A DNA stretch of 64,000 bases from Spongiimicrobium salis (GTDB lineage: Bacteria > Bacteroidota > Bacteroidia > Flavobacteriales > Flavobacteriaceae), in contig NZ_JBHEQA010000002.1 in NCBI RefSeq assembly GCF_043678055.1, positions 868,001 through 932,000 of the forward strand. The letters run 5' to 3'. How positions within the stretch are numbered: position 1 is the first letter of the stretch; every line of letters begins with the position of its first letter. Under the pieces are notes generated by a model. That model was not told where the DNA came from and did no database searches. It saw nothing but the letters and a program-made list of their open reading frames with translations. The position numbers were made by a program, and so were the translations under genes. Below, in pieces: positions 43,259 through 54,100 of the stretch.

Positions 43259-45847
43259 TTATACCAAACGAAGCTTTTCCAGATTCTCCACATAGGTTTT
43301 ACTCACGGGAATCTTAGTATTCCATACAGACACTTCCCGCACTCCCTTTTTTTGTGTTACCTGATCGATCCGAACAATATAGGATTGATGCAATCTCGCA
43401 TAGGCAGATTTGTCTGGAAGGCTATCATAGAAGCTGCTTAGCTTACTGCGTACCAGATATTTTTGGGTAGCCGTGTAAATCTCTATATAGTTACGAGCCG
43501 ATTTAAAATACCCTATTTCTTTGGTGGGTAGCTTTATAAGCCTTCCATTGGTTTTTATCTCTACATGTATGGTGGTGTCTCCCTTTTTCCTGAGTTTATG
43601 CATAAGCAATACAACAAGTTCGTTTAAGGGATTTTTTTTGAAAATCAACTCATGATACCTGATCAATATCAATAGAACAACGCCTACCATTACAACAAGA
43701 AGTCCTTGGAACCACCATTTTTTCCAGAAGGGGGTCGCTATACTAAAAGAATGGATTAAAGCGGGGGTCCATGAGCCATTTTCTGTTTTTGTTTGCACAG
43801 AAAATTGATATGCCCCAGAATCTAGATTTGATAATTGAAGGGCATTATTTTGGGTATAATTCCAAAGGCTATCATTTTGCTTAAGTTTATAACGATATTC
43901 CCTCTTTTTCCCCTTTCTAAAGGAAATGGAATTAAAATTGATATCGAGTTCGTTTTTACTATAAGGCAACACTTTTTGTAAAGGCATTTGTGTCATTCCG
44001 CGTTTCGCAAGCGTATTTTCAAAATGAAGCCACTTTTTATGCTCTTTTTTTATCTCCTTTAACAAGGCCTTTGGAAAACTGAACAAACCTTCTTTTGAGG
44101 CCACCCATACCCTATCATCAATAATTTCGATATCTGTAATTTCAGAACAAGGCAATCCGTCGAATACAGATATTTGTTCAACATCGTGGGTATTATTTGC
44201 ATACAGTACAATATGATTTAAACCTTGGTTTGTTCCTGCCCATATCGTGTACTTATCTTCTGGGAAAACCTCGGTACAAATATTGCTCAATAGGCCTTGC
44301 TCTTTAGTAATGGAAAATATAGTGTCGCTTTTCCGAATAACAATGCCATTGCCCATGGTACCTGCGTAAAGGGTGTTAAACTTATGGTCCACATCAAAGA
44401 TTCTATTGGTAAAATGCCGATGTGCTACGGGTGCTATCGCAGAGATGCCCTTGGTATAGGAATACAACCCAGAGTTGGTTCCAATAAAGTATTCCTCTTC
44501 CCTTTTTGTAACATCGAAAACGCGACCCGAAGAACTAAGCCGTACAAGTTGTTCGTCTTCTGTAAGGGCTATCGCATTCAGACCATAACTTAGAGGGGAA
44601 TCATCATCCGAAAATCCACGAATACCTATAGTGTCCCTTTTAAAAATTACTCCAGTATTGATTTCCCCATAGTGCGTTATATCCTTATTTTTATTATGTG
44701 CTACAAAAGCAGGTAATTTGTTTTGGGAAACATATAAGGTTGAAAGCGCATTGTTTTCCCTCTTTTTTTTCAGAACTGCCCCATTATGTAGCGCAATCAG
44801 CAATTCTTTGTCATTGGTTTGAGATAGCTCCGTAGGATAACTTTCTAAAGGGTGGAAACTAATTAAGGGTTGTCTGCAATAGAAAACTCCTTGATTTAAG
44901 GTGGAAATCCATAGACCGCCTTCATGGTCTTTGTATATTTTAGAAACAGAATAATCTTTTAGGAAATGCCCTTGAACATTGCCCTTAAGGTCAATGAGCA
45001 TCACCCCACCGTATTGAAACCCTACCCAAAATAAATCTTCATTGTACTTTCCGGCAATAATGGGAGTTTCCTTTCTAAAAATGGAAAGCGGATATTCCAT
45101 AATCTTGTCAGCATTTATAAAAAAACAATGGCCATTCATAAAACCTACTCGAACCTTGTGTTGTTCAAAATAGAGTACCCTGGAGAAAGAGGCTTTATTG
45201 GTTATTTCATATTCCGTCTTGGTAAGCAGTTCTAATTCATCAGGGTTATCCTTGAAATCTTTAAACATAAAATTAGGCGCTTCCTCAGGAATTTTCCACA
45301 CTTTTTTAGTTGTTCCTACTGTGCCAATTTCCTGTACCTTATTATGAATCGACCCATTGTTATCAATTTTTACATAGCCATAGCGATTATTAAAACTTAA
45401 GAACAAATCATTCTTTTCTGAGACAACTAAATTATTGATGATAAGCGCATCACTTTTTAATACTTTGCTCAGCATTTTATTATGCTGGTAAGGCTTAAAG
45501 CCTTCTGCAGCATTTCTAAACGTAAATAATTTATGATTGGAAGTAGCGCACCAAATGAGTCCGTCCCTATTTTCGTAAAAATTATAGACTACATTGTCCA
45601 ATAAGCCATCAGAAGTCGTAAATCGCTCAAAAGTTTGTCCGTCATAACGCGTTAGCCCGCGATCTGTGGCAAACCACAAATAGCCCATATTATCTTGGGT
45701 AATATCGTATACTTCAGAACTTGACAAGCCATCCAAAGCAGTAAAATTCTCAAAATAGGGTTCTTGAGCCTTTAGCCAAAAACATTGGACCAAAAACAAA
45801 CTGAATACTAAAAGGAATTTTTCTTTTCTATAGCAAATTAAAGACAT
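43259..45847 (-). CDS. Membrane-spanning one-component regulator: two-component-type propeller, Y_Y_Y, LytTR
   Basis: An 862-residue protein. A signal anchor (FLLVFSLFLVQCFWLKAQ) is followed by periplasmic regulator-propeller repeats (YDITQDNMGYLWFATDRGLTRYDG and similar: GLIWCATSNHK, GGLWISTLNQGVF, TIWAGTNQGL) to ~residue 600, a Y_Y_Y beta-sandwich (~640-740), one transmembrane helix (~750, GLLVVMVGVVLLILI) and a cytoplasmic LytTR DNA-binding domain (~775-862, LPTKEIGYFKSARNYIEIYT). No kinase or receiver is present, so ligand sensing outside appears to be transmitted directly to DNA binding. Start at the ATG at 45847; the longer frame begins with TTG. Confidence 0.87.
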   Translation of the reverse strand: MSLICYRKEKFLLVFSLFLVQCFWLKAQEPYFENFTALDGLSSSEVYDITQDNMGYLWFATDRGLTRYDGQTFERFTTSDGLLDNVVYNFYENRDGLIWCATSNHKLFTFRNAAEGFKPYQHNKMLSKVLKSDALIINNLVVSEKNDLFLSFNNRYGYVKIDNNGSIHNKVQEIGTVGTTKKVWKIPEEAPNFMFKDFKDNPDELELLTKTEYEITNKASFSRVLYFEQHKVRVGFMNGHCFFINADKIMEYPLSIFRKETPIIAGKYNEDLFWVGFQYGGVMLIDLKGNVQGHFLKDYSVSKIYKDHEGGLWISTLNQGVFYCRQPLISFHPLESYPTELSQTNDKELLIALHNGAVLKKKRENNALSTLYVSQNKLPAFVAHNKNKDITHYGEINTGVIFKRDTIGIRGFSDDDSPLSYGLNAIALTEDEQLVRLSSSGRVFDVTKREEEYFIGTNSGLYSYTKGISAIAPVAHRHFTNRIFDVDHKFNTLYAGTMGNGIVIRKSDTIFSITKEQGLLSNICTEVFPEDKYTIWAGTNQGLNHIVLYANNTHDVEQISVFDGLPCSEITDIEIIDDRVWVASKEGLFSFPKALLKEIKKEHKKWLHFENTLAKRGMTQMPLQKVLPYSKNELDINFNSISFRKGKKREYRYKLKQNDSLWNYTQNNALQLSNLDSGAYQFSVQTKTENGSWTPALIHSFSIATPFWKKWWFQGLLVVMVGVVLLILIRYHELIFKKNPLNELVVLLMHKLRKKGDTTIHVEIKTNGRLIKLPTKEIGYFKSARNYIEIYTATQKYLVRSKLSSFYDSLPDKSAYARLHQSYIVRIDQVTQKKGVREVSVWNTKIPVSKTYVENLEKLRLV

Positions 45848-46132
45848 GGGAGAACAATAAAAATCGTTAAACAATGCCTGTTCAATATAGAAAAAAGGTT
45901 TTAATTTAAAGCCTGTTCATGAAGATTTTGCGCTATAAAATTGTCAGGTCTTAAAGTTTATTCCTTCAATTTTTTAAGTCGTTCATTGACAGTATTTTAT
46001 TATAAGGGACTATCCAAGTACAAATTCCGGGAGCAAGGAAACTTCTTTGGGAATTGGTGTATACTTCGCATTTTTTGAGGAAACATGTCCGAGAAAAAAG
46101 GTTAAGAATGACTTTTGAGTTCTAAAAAAAAG

Positions 46133-46255
46133 TTCTCGATACACTTGCTTTCCACCTAAAGAGTAGGAAATCGAGCACTCGAACAAACGTATTCTTTACT
46201 TTTTGTTACTTCTAGTGTTTTTAGTACGTGAAGGGAATTAAAAATGTATCGAGAA
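46133..46255. repeat. Short intergenic repeat with inverted ends
   Basis: TTCTCGATACA (46133-46143) and its exact reverse complement TGTATCGAGAA (46245-46255) bracket an AT-rich 100-base core containing AATCGAGCACTCGAAC. The layout resembles non-coding REP/MITE-like elements of flavobacterial genomes. Confidence 0.5.
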
Positions 46256-46304
46256 GCGGTTCAAGACCACGACCTTTCGATACCCAAATAAGAAGAGTAA
46301 ACAA

Positions 46305-46345
46305 ATTAAAAAAACCACGGTCTTTACCTACCGTGGTTTTCTTTT
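46305..46345 (-). terminator. Terminator of the DinB gene
   Basis: Stem AAAACCACGG / CCGTGGTTTT, ten base pairs, with T-runs on both strands; it follows the DinB stop on the reverse strand. Confidence 0.8.
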
Positions 46346-46464
46346 CATTCTTTTTTGCCCGTACATGCTAGGAAGTCACAAACTTCGCATGCCAAGCCTA
46401 TGTTGTATGGGGTGACCACTTTTAAGATTACATACCCCCCAAATAACAACTTTTAATTCTTTAC

Positions 46465-46989
46465 TTATTGTTTTACACTCCAAGGCGGAGTTACCCCATT
46501 CGATCGGGCATAAGCAATTAACTGACCTTTGTGTTCTCCATTGTGTTCCATCACAACCAATAGGCCGCCAAGCATGTTTAATTTCGTAAAACCGAAATCT
46601 ACTTCATCGCCTAATTTCCCGGTTTCTACCATGGTAATTTTTTCAAGTACAAAGGCATTCGATTTTTTCAATGCGGCAATGATGTTTGCTTTTCCTGTTA
46701 TTTTGCCCAAAGCCATCATATCCACATCGGCTGGAGGTGGAAAGCCCATTTTTGAGGCAAGGAAGTAGTTGCCCCCGGCCACATGCATTAGCGCTTCCCC
46801 AACGGAATTTACCCCTTCCATGGGCCGCCAATCGTATTGTTCTTCTGAAAAGGCTTCGGCCAATTGAATGACCTGCCCTTGGTTTTGGGTCAGTATCCCT
46901 TTAATGGTCTGTTGTACCATAGTGTTTTCTTGAGCAAATCCCGCGAAAGTCACCAAGGCGAATGCGAATAAAATTATCTGTTTTTTCAT
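46465..46989 (-). CDS. Exported DinB-family protein
   Basis: A 174-residue protein with a signal peptide (MKKQIILFAFALVTFAGFAQ) and a four-helix DinB/YfiT-like domain. Putative metal-ligand His residues lie in VGEALMHVAGGNYF and MEHNGEHKGQLIAY, the three-His pattern typical of DinB metal sites. DinB-like enzymes act as thiol-dependent transferases, including bacillithiol-dependent ones (BstA); bshB1 elsewhere in this window makes that possible but the export signal is unusual. No operon partners. Confidence 0.87.
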   Translation of the reverse strand: MKKQIILFAFALVTFAGFAQENTMVQQTIKGILTQNQGQVIQLAEAFSEEQYDWRPMEGVNSVGEALMHVAGGNYFLASKMGFPPPADVDMMALGKITGKANIIAALKKSNAFVLEKITMVETGKLGDEVDFGFTKLNMLGGLLVVMEHNGEHKGQLIAYARSNGVTPPWSVKQ

Positions 46990-47144
46990 TTTAAATAGGT
47001 GATTAGATTAAATCTCCCTGATCCTCAGGGTTTCCCAAAGATACGGATTAGTTGATTTTTATCACGCTTTTCTTTAGAAGCAAAAGACAAGAGGCCTAAC
47101 AAATGGCTTTGAGGTATTGGATAGCTCCAAACTTCTTGTAAAAA

Positions 47145-47186
47145 TAAAAAAACCATGGCAGTAGTGCTATGGCCTTTTTTTGAATT
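47145..47186 (-). terminator. Terminator downstream of the RHS-core gene
   Basis: CCATGGCA / TGCTATGG stem (one G-T) with T-runs on both sides, on the reverse strand beyond the RHS stop. Confidence 0.7.
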
Positions 47187-47213
47187 CCAGTTCCTATTCC
47201 TTACGCATAAACA

Positions 47214-47236
47214 GTGCGAAGTTGCAAACTTCGCAC
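47214..47236. repeat. Perfect 10-bp hairpin
   Basis: GTGCGAAGTT, loop GCA, AACTTCGCAC. A partial relative (AAACTTCGCA) is at 46379. Neither lies against a T-run. Confidence 0.7.
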
Positions 47237-47308
47237 AGCTGATAACCGCTCTTAATCATATGCCTGCACCATCAGGAGAAATATTTAGTATCTTAAGTTT
47301 TGATAAAA

Positions 47309-50300
47309 TCACATTTTAGTTTTTGTCACTTGTGCCTGTCTAGAAGTTACTTTCACATTTCTTCCGCCTGACTCCGAGGTTGATGTGTTAAAATTCACTT
47401 TAAGAAAAAAATTGACCTTTCCACTCAATACTTCATTAACGACTGTAGATGTCTTAGTTAAAGTTGCTCCTTTTTTATTCGATTTTGCAGTACCGGTTTC
47501 TTTTTCGGCAGATAAACTAGGTACAATTTTAATACCTAGAAATTTTAGAATATCCACTCCAATCTCACCATTTAGCCCTCCGCTTAAAGATTCTTTTTCT
47601 GTTTCGCTGGTAGTTTCGCTATTTTCTTTTGAATTATTGATCTTGTCATTAACTGAATCCAGTAAGGTAGCCGACATTTCAAAAGATGCTGCGAAACTTA
47701 CATCTATATTGAGTTCAGAAACCTTTCCTTCATTATCTACAAATCCGTCACCTTTTAAATTAAAGGACACATCTCCACCCGCTAAAAAAGCATCTACTTG
47801 GTCTCTTATATCTTGCTTCTTTTCTGAGCTTAAAGTTGATCTTATGCTTTTTTTGTTACCATTAGCTACTTCTTCCACATCTCCTGTTAAAACAGAAATC
47901 ATCAAAATAAATTCCTTTACCAATTCCTCCTTTTCTTTTATCCCATTGATTGTGGTTCCCGAGGGAAGTGGTTGTTCAGGTCCTTGAGGCATCATCCCAT
48001 CAGGATCAATAAAATAAATCGGATTGTCAAAAGCATAGTTATAAGGAGAGTGTCTACGCATTAAATCAGCAGCGGGGTCTATATTAAACCAGCGTCCAAG
48101 AGCTGGGTCATAATTCCTGGCTTCATAATCATACCAATTAAGCCCTAGTTCTTCATTTAATTCTTTTCCATTATACTTGTAATCCTGCGCTGGATTTGTT
48201 GATGTAACTGCCGTATTATATCCTTTATGTTCTAAGCCGAATGGGTAATAATTGGATTCTTCTACAATTTCATTGGGTGTAACTCTTCCATTATCGTCAG
48301 TATCTGTATACGATAGACGCACATTGCCCAGATGATCTTTATATTGAAATATATAATTGTAACCTCCCGCATTATTGGGAGTAGTGTATCCTTCTGGATG
48401 ACTAAAAAATTGTAAGTTATTGTTTTCGTAACTATAATTTCCAATATATTCCGTGATCACTATGGTATTTTCGTCGTTCACTTGCTTTTCCAGTTTTACA
48501 CCAGAAGCATCATAAACATAGCTAACTTGCTTATTCGGATTGTTATTAAAAACAATACTAACCGGTAAATTCAGGTGATTGTAACTAATAGCGGTAATGC
48601 CTTTATTCCTGTCTATCACCATATTCCCATTGGCATCGTAGCTGTACTCCACCATTTGATTAACACCATCTTTAAATCCGTAATGATCATTCCCATTATC
48701 CAGCACTTTAGTAAGTTTATTTCCGGTATCATAGGTATAGACCAAAGCATCCATTATCCCAAAGCTGGTAGCATTTGTATTCGTATGTCCATTTCTGGTA
48801 AGACTTAGGATATTTCCCTGTTTGTCATAGCTAATGCCCCTAAGACCATATCTGTTGTCTGCTGAATTATCCATAGCCGTCGTAAGCCTGTTTAAGGCGT
48901 CATAACTATAGGAATAGGATCGCAGACTCTTATCCGTACTTTGACTGCGCCATTGGGTTCCTGAGATATTTCCATTGTACAAAGGCGTTCCCCTTACCGG
49001 ATTGTTGTAGTCTATTTTAAAGCCGAAAAGATCAGTGGCCCGAATGCTTAAGGTATTATCGGTACCATTTTGATCATTGATCCCTTTTAACCACCCCCTT
49101 ACATTATAAGCATAGTCAACTTCCTGTAAAGGGTTTTCCTGAGTGTTTCCGACCTTCTTTTGAACAAGAAGCCCCACACGATCATAGGTATTGTATGCGA
49201 TTAATTCCGTTTGTCCATTAAGTTCTTGTTCTTGCTTGATCAAGCGGGATTGATGATCATAGAAGAAGACATCTGTCGTTACTATCGCAGGTCCATTCCC
49301 CTTGCTATGTGTTGTACGGGTGCGCAGTAATTTCCCGGCAAAATCAAGTTCAGATTCCGCAATATCCTCTGAATTTAGATAACTATTGTTTGAATGTGCA
49401 TATATTAGTCGTCCTTTTTCATCATAAGCCGTGAGGGTCGTAATCCAATCATTGGTTTCTAATACACGTACTTTGCTTGCTGTGGGCAATCCCACTGCCT
49501 GCGTAGTTACCGTTTGCCCCAAAATAAGCCCGACAGGAAGGGAAAGCCCATCTCTTGTTGTGTTATAGTCATCATAATAATTGATTGTCAGGATTTCATC
49601 CATTACGATGGGTATTGCAGTACTTGTATAATATAATGTTGAACCGGCAATGGTATTAGGGCTAGTTGTTCTTTGTTCAAAATGCGTTGTTGTTGTCGAG
49701 TTTCCTATAATGTTTTGAAAGTTACTTCTTGATATGTTTATATTCTTAAAACCTGTATAAACTATACGACCAAAAGCATCATATTTAGTAAATAACCACT
49801 TGTTTTGTACTCTAAGATTGGCATCCTGGGTAAGTATAGGCCAATCCAGTTTGTTGTAAATAATAAACTCCCAACCTTTGCCGGGTATTTTCCTTTCAAT
49901 AAGCCTATTTCTATAATCATAACGGTATTGATAACAGAGGTTATTCAATTCATCGGTACTTATCCCGTTCTCAAGGGTAACCTTTGGAGGAATAACGTAG
50001 ACCAAATTATCATAATCATCATATACATAATGTGTGTCATGGGGGATATTTTCATTGTAGCTTCTTTTCAATACTACCCTTTCCAATTTGTCTTTGTATT
50101 CTATGGTCGTATGATCATTGGGATGCGTTTGATCGGGGCTCCAGTTTTCATCTTTAGTAATACGTACATACAATGCATCTCGTGAATAGTACCCATTTTC
50201 CACTAGGGAAGGGATTTCGGTATTTCCTCCAGCATAGCTTACCCGAAAAGCCCGTACTTCTGAAGCGTTGTTGGTCCTCCAATCAAACTTTATCGAATGA

Positions 50301-51061
50301 TCGGTCTCACTGGAAGGGTTTGCTTCCCAGGCTTTTCCCGGAGCCCCTTGTTTGGTAATCCTATTTAATGGAGATGGTTCAAATAATTGTTCGGAATAGG
50401 CATTTATGTTAGCTTGGGCAACACCTACAAAATCGGCAGCATAGGTATTTTTATAATAGTTGTTGATGGTATTGCTAATGTTTATATTTTGAAAACCGCC
50501 AATGGCCGTCTGGGATTCAAAGGGCAGGTATTGTCGTGCCTGTCTGCCAAAACCATCATAAGGAATATGGGTTACAATATCTCTACGATTGGGTGAGGCT
50601 TTAATATCCCGTTGTTGTATCGGCCTTCCTATCCCATCAAAATAAGTAACTCCTTCAATAACATCATCTTCTGTATTGATTCCATTAGAAGAATTGATAG
50701 CTTGTTGATAGGTACGAATAAAAGTATAGTTTTTGGAATCATCCAAATTAACAGGCTGGTAAGCCACTGGTAATGAAGGGTCTATTCGTGCTGAGAAGGA
50801 ACTGCCCGATTTGATCCAAGTATTTGGTTTTAAGGTAATACGCTCCCCTGCAATCAAGGTCACCATTCCATTTACTTCATAGTTTCCCTCTTTTACGATT
50901 ATAGAAGCTTCTTCTTTAATCGGTAATCTTCCGCCGCCAATAACAGCATCTTCTTCGTTTAAAATAATATCATCCGGGATTTGGGCATGGATGGTTTGAT
51001 TCGCAAGGAAAAGGAATAGTGCGACCAATAATGATATATGAGTATAGGTTTGTTTTGCCAT
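47309..51061 (-). CDS. RHS-repeat protein with RHS core and unique C-terminal tail
   Basis: A 1250-residue exported protein (signal peptide to ~residue 27, IHAQIP). It has a short leader domain of the DUF6443 type, many YD repeats from ~150 to ~940 (for example YDANGNMVIDRNKG, YDKQGNILSLTRNG) and the RHS core boundary, ending near residue 1022 with NYDPALGRWFNIDPAADL..YNYAFDNPIYFIDPDGM. The ~230-residue tail after the core is unlike the rest: Ser/Thr/Lys-rich, beta-prone, no recognised nuclease, protease or deaminase motif. RHS proteins build cage-like shells around such tails. No immunity gene follows. Last of three same-strand genes. Confidence 0.9.
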   Translation of the reverse strand: MAKQTYTHISLLVALFLFLANQTIHAQIPDDIILNEEDAVIGGGRLPIKEEASIIVKEGNYEVNGMVTLIAGERITLKPNTWIKSGSSFSARIDPSLPVAYQPVNLDDSKNYTFIRTYQQAINSSNGINTEDDVIEGVTYFDGIGRPIQQRDIKASPNRRDIVTHIPYDGFGRQARQYLPFESQTAIGGFQNINISNTINNYYKNTYAADFVGVAQANINAYSEQLFEPSPLNRITKQGAPGKAWEANPSSETDHSIKFDWRTNNASEVRAFRVSYAGGNTEIPSLVENGYYSRDALYVRITKDENWSPDQTHPNDHTTIEYKDKLERVVLKRSYNENIPHDTHYVYDDYDNLVYVIPPKVTLENGISTDELNNLCYQYRYDYRNRLIERKIPGKGWEFIIYNKLDWPILTQDANLRVQNKWLFTKYDAFGRIVYTGFKNINISRSNFQNIIGNSTTTTHFEQRTTSPNTIAGSTLYYTSTAIPIVMDEILTINYYDDYNTTRDGLSLPVGLILGQTVTTQAVGLPTASKVRVLETNDWITTLTAYDEKGRLIYAHSNNSYLNSEDIAESELDFAGKLLRTRTTHSKGNGPAIVTTDVFFYDHQSRLIKQEQELNGQTELIAYNTYDRVGLLVQKKVGNTQENPLQEVDYAYNVRGWLKGINDQNGTDNTLSIRATDLFGFKIDYNNPVRGTPLYNGNISGTQWRSQSTDKSLRSYSYSYDALNRLTTAMDNSADNRYGLRGISYDKQGNILSLTRNGHTNTNATSFGIMDALVYTYDTGNKLTKVLDNGNDHYGFKDGVNQMVEYSYDANGNMVIDRNKGITAISYNHLNLPVSIVFNNNPNKQVSYVYDASGVKLEKQVNDENTIVITEYIGNYSYENNNLQFFSHPEGYTTPNNAGGYNYIFQYKDHLGNVRLSYTDTDDNGRVTPNEIVEESNYYPFGLEHKGYNTAVTSTNPAQDYKYNGKELNEELGLNWYDYEARNYDPALGRWFNIDPAADLMRRHSPYNYAFDNPIYFIDPDGMMPQGPEQPLPSGTTINGIKEKEELVKEFILMISVLTGDVEEVANGNKKSIRSTLSSEKKQDIRDQVDAFLAGGDVSFNLKGDGFVDNEGKVSELNIDVSFAASFEMSATLLDSVNDKINNSKENSETTSETEKESLSGGLNGEIGVDILKFLGIKIVPSLSAEKETGTAKSNKKGATLTKTSTVVNEVLSGKVNFFLKVNFNTSTSESGGRNVKVTSRQAQVTKTKM

Positions 51062-51108
51062 TTTAGCTTATTTTAAATGGGTTTTAATGGATAACATTGC
51101 TTCAAAAA

Positions 51109-54100
51109 TCAATAACAACAATTTACATTAAAGGAAGCCGGGCTTCCCAATTGCCCTATTGAAGTGCTCTTTAATGAAAATGAGATGGTACCGGATATGA
51201 TACCCGAAGGCGCATTCTTGAATTCTAGGGAACAATTAACATAACCGGATGCCGGAATGGTCACCTCTGCTGTTTTTGTCTGATAACTAGCTATAGTAGA
51301 TGAAGTGCCTCCTACTTGTACGGTTCCGCTTTGATCTCCACGTGGACCCTGTAAGGTAAACGTATAGGATACATCCGATCCTGGCGAGCCATAAATGCGT
51401 GCTGTTCTTTTTCGATCGGATACGGTTACCACATTTTCAATACGCACATCTTCTCCAGGTATAGGAGGGGTTTTCAAAATTCTAATATTTGTATTTCCAG
51501 TCACAAAACTGTTCTCGCCAAAATAAGCATACAACCTAACATTTAGCATCCCTAAAGTGGTATAGTGAAAGGAAAATGACCCTGGTAGTGCTCCGGTACC
51601 TTGATCTAAAGTTGTTCCATCACCCGCCTCAAGACGCCAATGGGTTATGGGAGGAATTCCAGATGGTAGGCGACGAGTAATTGTGATACTTTCCGTGTTG
51701 TAAAATTTATATTTGATTCCCTTTAAAACAATATGGGAACAATTGGTGCAGGGTACGCCCTCATTCAATACATTATAAGCATTTTCAGAAATAAGTGCAG
51801 CGCTGTTATCCCTAACTGCTGTCAATCGCTCCATTAGGTCATAACTGAAACTGTGGGTATAATCCCTTCTAGAACTATTCCAAACCATCCCCACACCTGG
51901 TTCATATGCATAGGTCTCTATTTGACTTTGTTCATATTCCGAATGATTCTTTATACGTTGTATCTCCGTATTGACCTCTGAAAATTGAGTTTCAGGATTT
52001 TGAAGTATATGGGTGTCAATAATCTCATTAATAGGAGTTGCTCCATCCTGTGTGGCCGGAGCATTATGGATTTGGGCAATAGGATAATCCCCTTCATAGC
52101 CATAGACATACTTTGTGGAATAGCTATTGTCAACCGTCATTTCAGTTAAATTACCAAAAGAATCATAAGCATCATAGCGCATGCGTTCTTCAATATCTTC
52201 CAGAGGGGCGTCCCCTTTCTGATAATGTACAAAGGCGGGCAAGAGGAGTGATGGCGAACTACTGAAGAAATTAAAAGACTGAAATTCATGGCCTACAAAT
52301 CGGTTATCCCGATATCGTCGCACATATACAGGAGCTTCTATTCTGTTTCTCAATCGTAAATCATTCATTCTAAGATATCTAGAAACATTATACTCGGTAT
52401 CATACGGATAATAGAATTCTACTTTGTCTGTGTTAGTTCCAACTCCATGAGATAAGCTCTGGGAGGTGGAGCGCAGTCGGTTTCTGAGATTATAGGTGTT
52501 TCGTGTGGTGGATGTAAAGCTATCCCCATTTAAAAATTCTGTAGTCTTTGTTTCGGTCAATTGGGGGACAAACTTTCTAATGGGATAGGGGTATATTCCA
52601 ACAGGCGGGTTGAATTGGGTTGGAATCGCCAGTAAAAAATCCGTGATGCTACCGTACATGATTTTATAACCGTTGCCTACAGGGTTTTGGAAGAGTTCAT
52701 AGGAGTTTTCTATTTTTCTTACGAGCAGATTCTGCTTATCCAATAGCATCTCTTTTAAGACGCGTCCATTGGCATTTGCATAGTGATAAGGGGGAATTTC
52801 AAATTGAAAGCCATTAAATACATCCGTGAGGTCAGGACTTGGGGTATTGATATATTCCGTAATCCGTTTTCCGTTGGTGGCATTGTCCAAATTGCTCTCG
52901 ATTATCTCTTCCACACGATCATAACCTACATGAGACCCATTGGCAGAATTCAAGATTCCCAGCTTATTACTACTTGAGGTTTCTAGACGAGACCATTGGA
53001 CATTTCCTCCTTCCGTAAATTCATAATAAGTATCAAAATGATAGAGCTTACTCATTAAACGCCCCTTAGATACAGGAAGAGAGGAGTTTTCTGTAGATTC
53101 ATAGCGGTACGTTTTTTCAAGCAATAACGAACCCGTATGGTCAAAATTTTTAACCTTGCTGATACGCAAACCGCCTATCTTAAAAGTTTTTAAGTTAGGG
53201 TCTCGCGAAGATACTAAGGGATAACCTGCTTCCAGATTATTTTCATTGAGGTAGTAATAACTAAAGGGATCATAACGTTCTGAGGTATCATCTAGCGAAA
53301 CAGAAGCAGTATTGCTCTCATAGGTATAGGTAGTATATCCTCCCGTGGGATAGGTAACTCTCTTAAGGCTTCCTTTTTTTGCTGTGCCGAACTTACTCCC
53401 TAATTTGCCCCCATTTATTGATGGATTCGGATTAACAAAATCTGGAGTGTCTATTTGACAAAAATCTCCATTCAATGCTATTCTCGGATATCGAACCGAA
53501 TTTCCTGCATTATTGTAAAATCCCCAAAAATCTACATCTATAGAATTTTTCTTGGGCAATTGATTGGGGCTATCATATTCAAAGGCGTATTCCAAACCGT
53601 CTACAGACACCCCATCCAATTTTAATCGTAGATTCTTTTGTGGGAATGCATCATTGGCATGTTGTGCATTAAAATAGGAATCGTTGTCAAACACAATATG
53701 CTTCACTACTTCCCCGGTACTGGAAAAAACATCCAACCGACTGAGCTTTAACAATTCTTCATTACCCGAATAACTTCCAGTCACCAAGCTTAGCGGATGA
53801 TGATCTTGGGTACTCAGTGGCACCAAATCAAATCTACTTGAAGTATTGAAAACAACACGCTTTCCCGTACTTAAGTTAATAATCTCTTTAGGAATTACCG
53901 ATCCTACCCGAGAGATTACAGCACTATACGTGCCAAAAGGGTCGGGATAATTGCTTCCATCAAAAGTACCATTGTTCATTTGTTTCGCGCAGCTAACAAC
54001 GGATCTGCTTTGGGAAAAAGTAGGCATGCTTACATGATAGTAGCCGTCGCGGCCTTCATCTTTCCCATAGTAAGTAAACTTCAATTCCTTAGCATTAGGG

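Larger units (their letters stand above)
45848..46464. other. Long intergenic region with repeat and terminator
   Basis: About 620 bases without a convincing gene. It holds an 11-bp inverted repeat about 100 bases apart, the DinB terminator, and a degenerate AAACTTCGCA motif near 46378 also seen in hairpin form near 47220. Confidence 0.6.
46990..47308. other. Intergenic stretch downstream of the RHS gene
   Basis: No reading frame that would encode an immunity protein. It contains the RHS terminator and a perfect 10-bp hairpin (listed separately). Confidence 0.6.
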
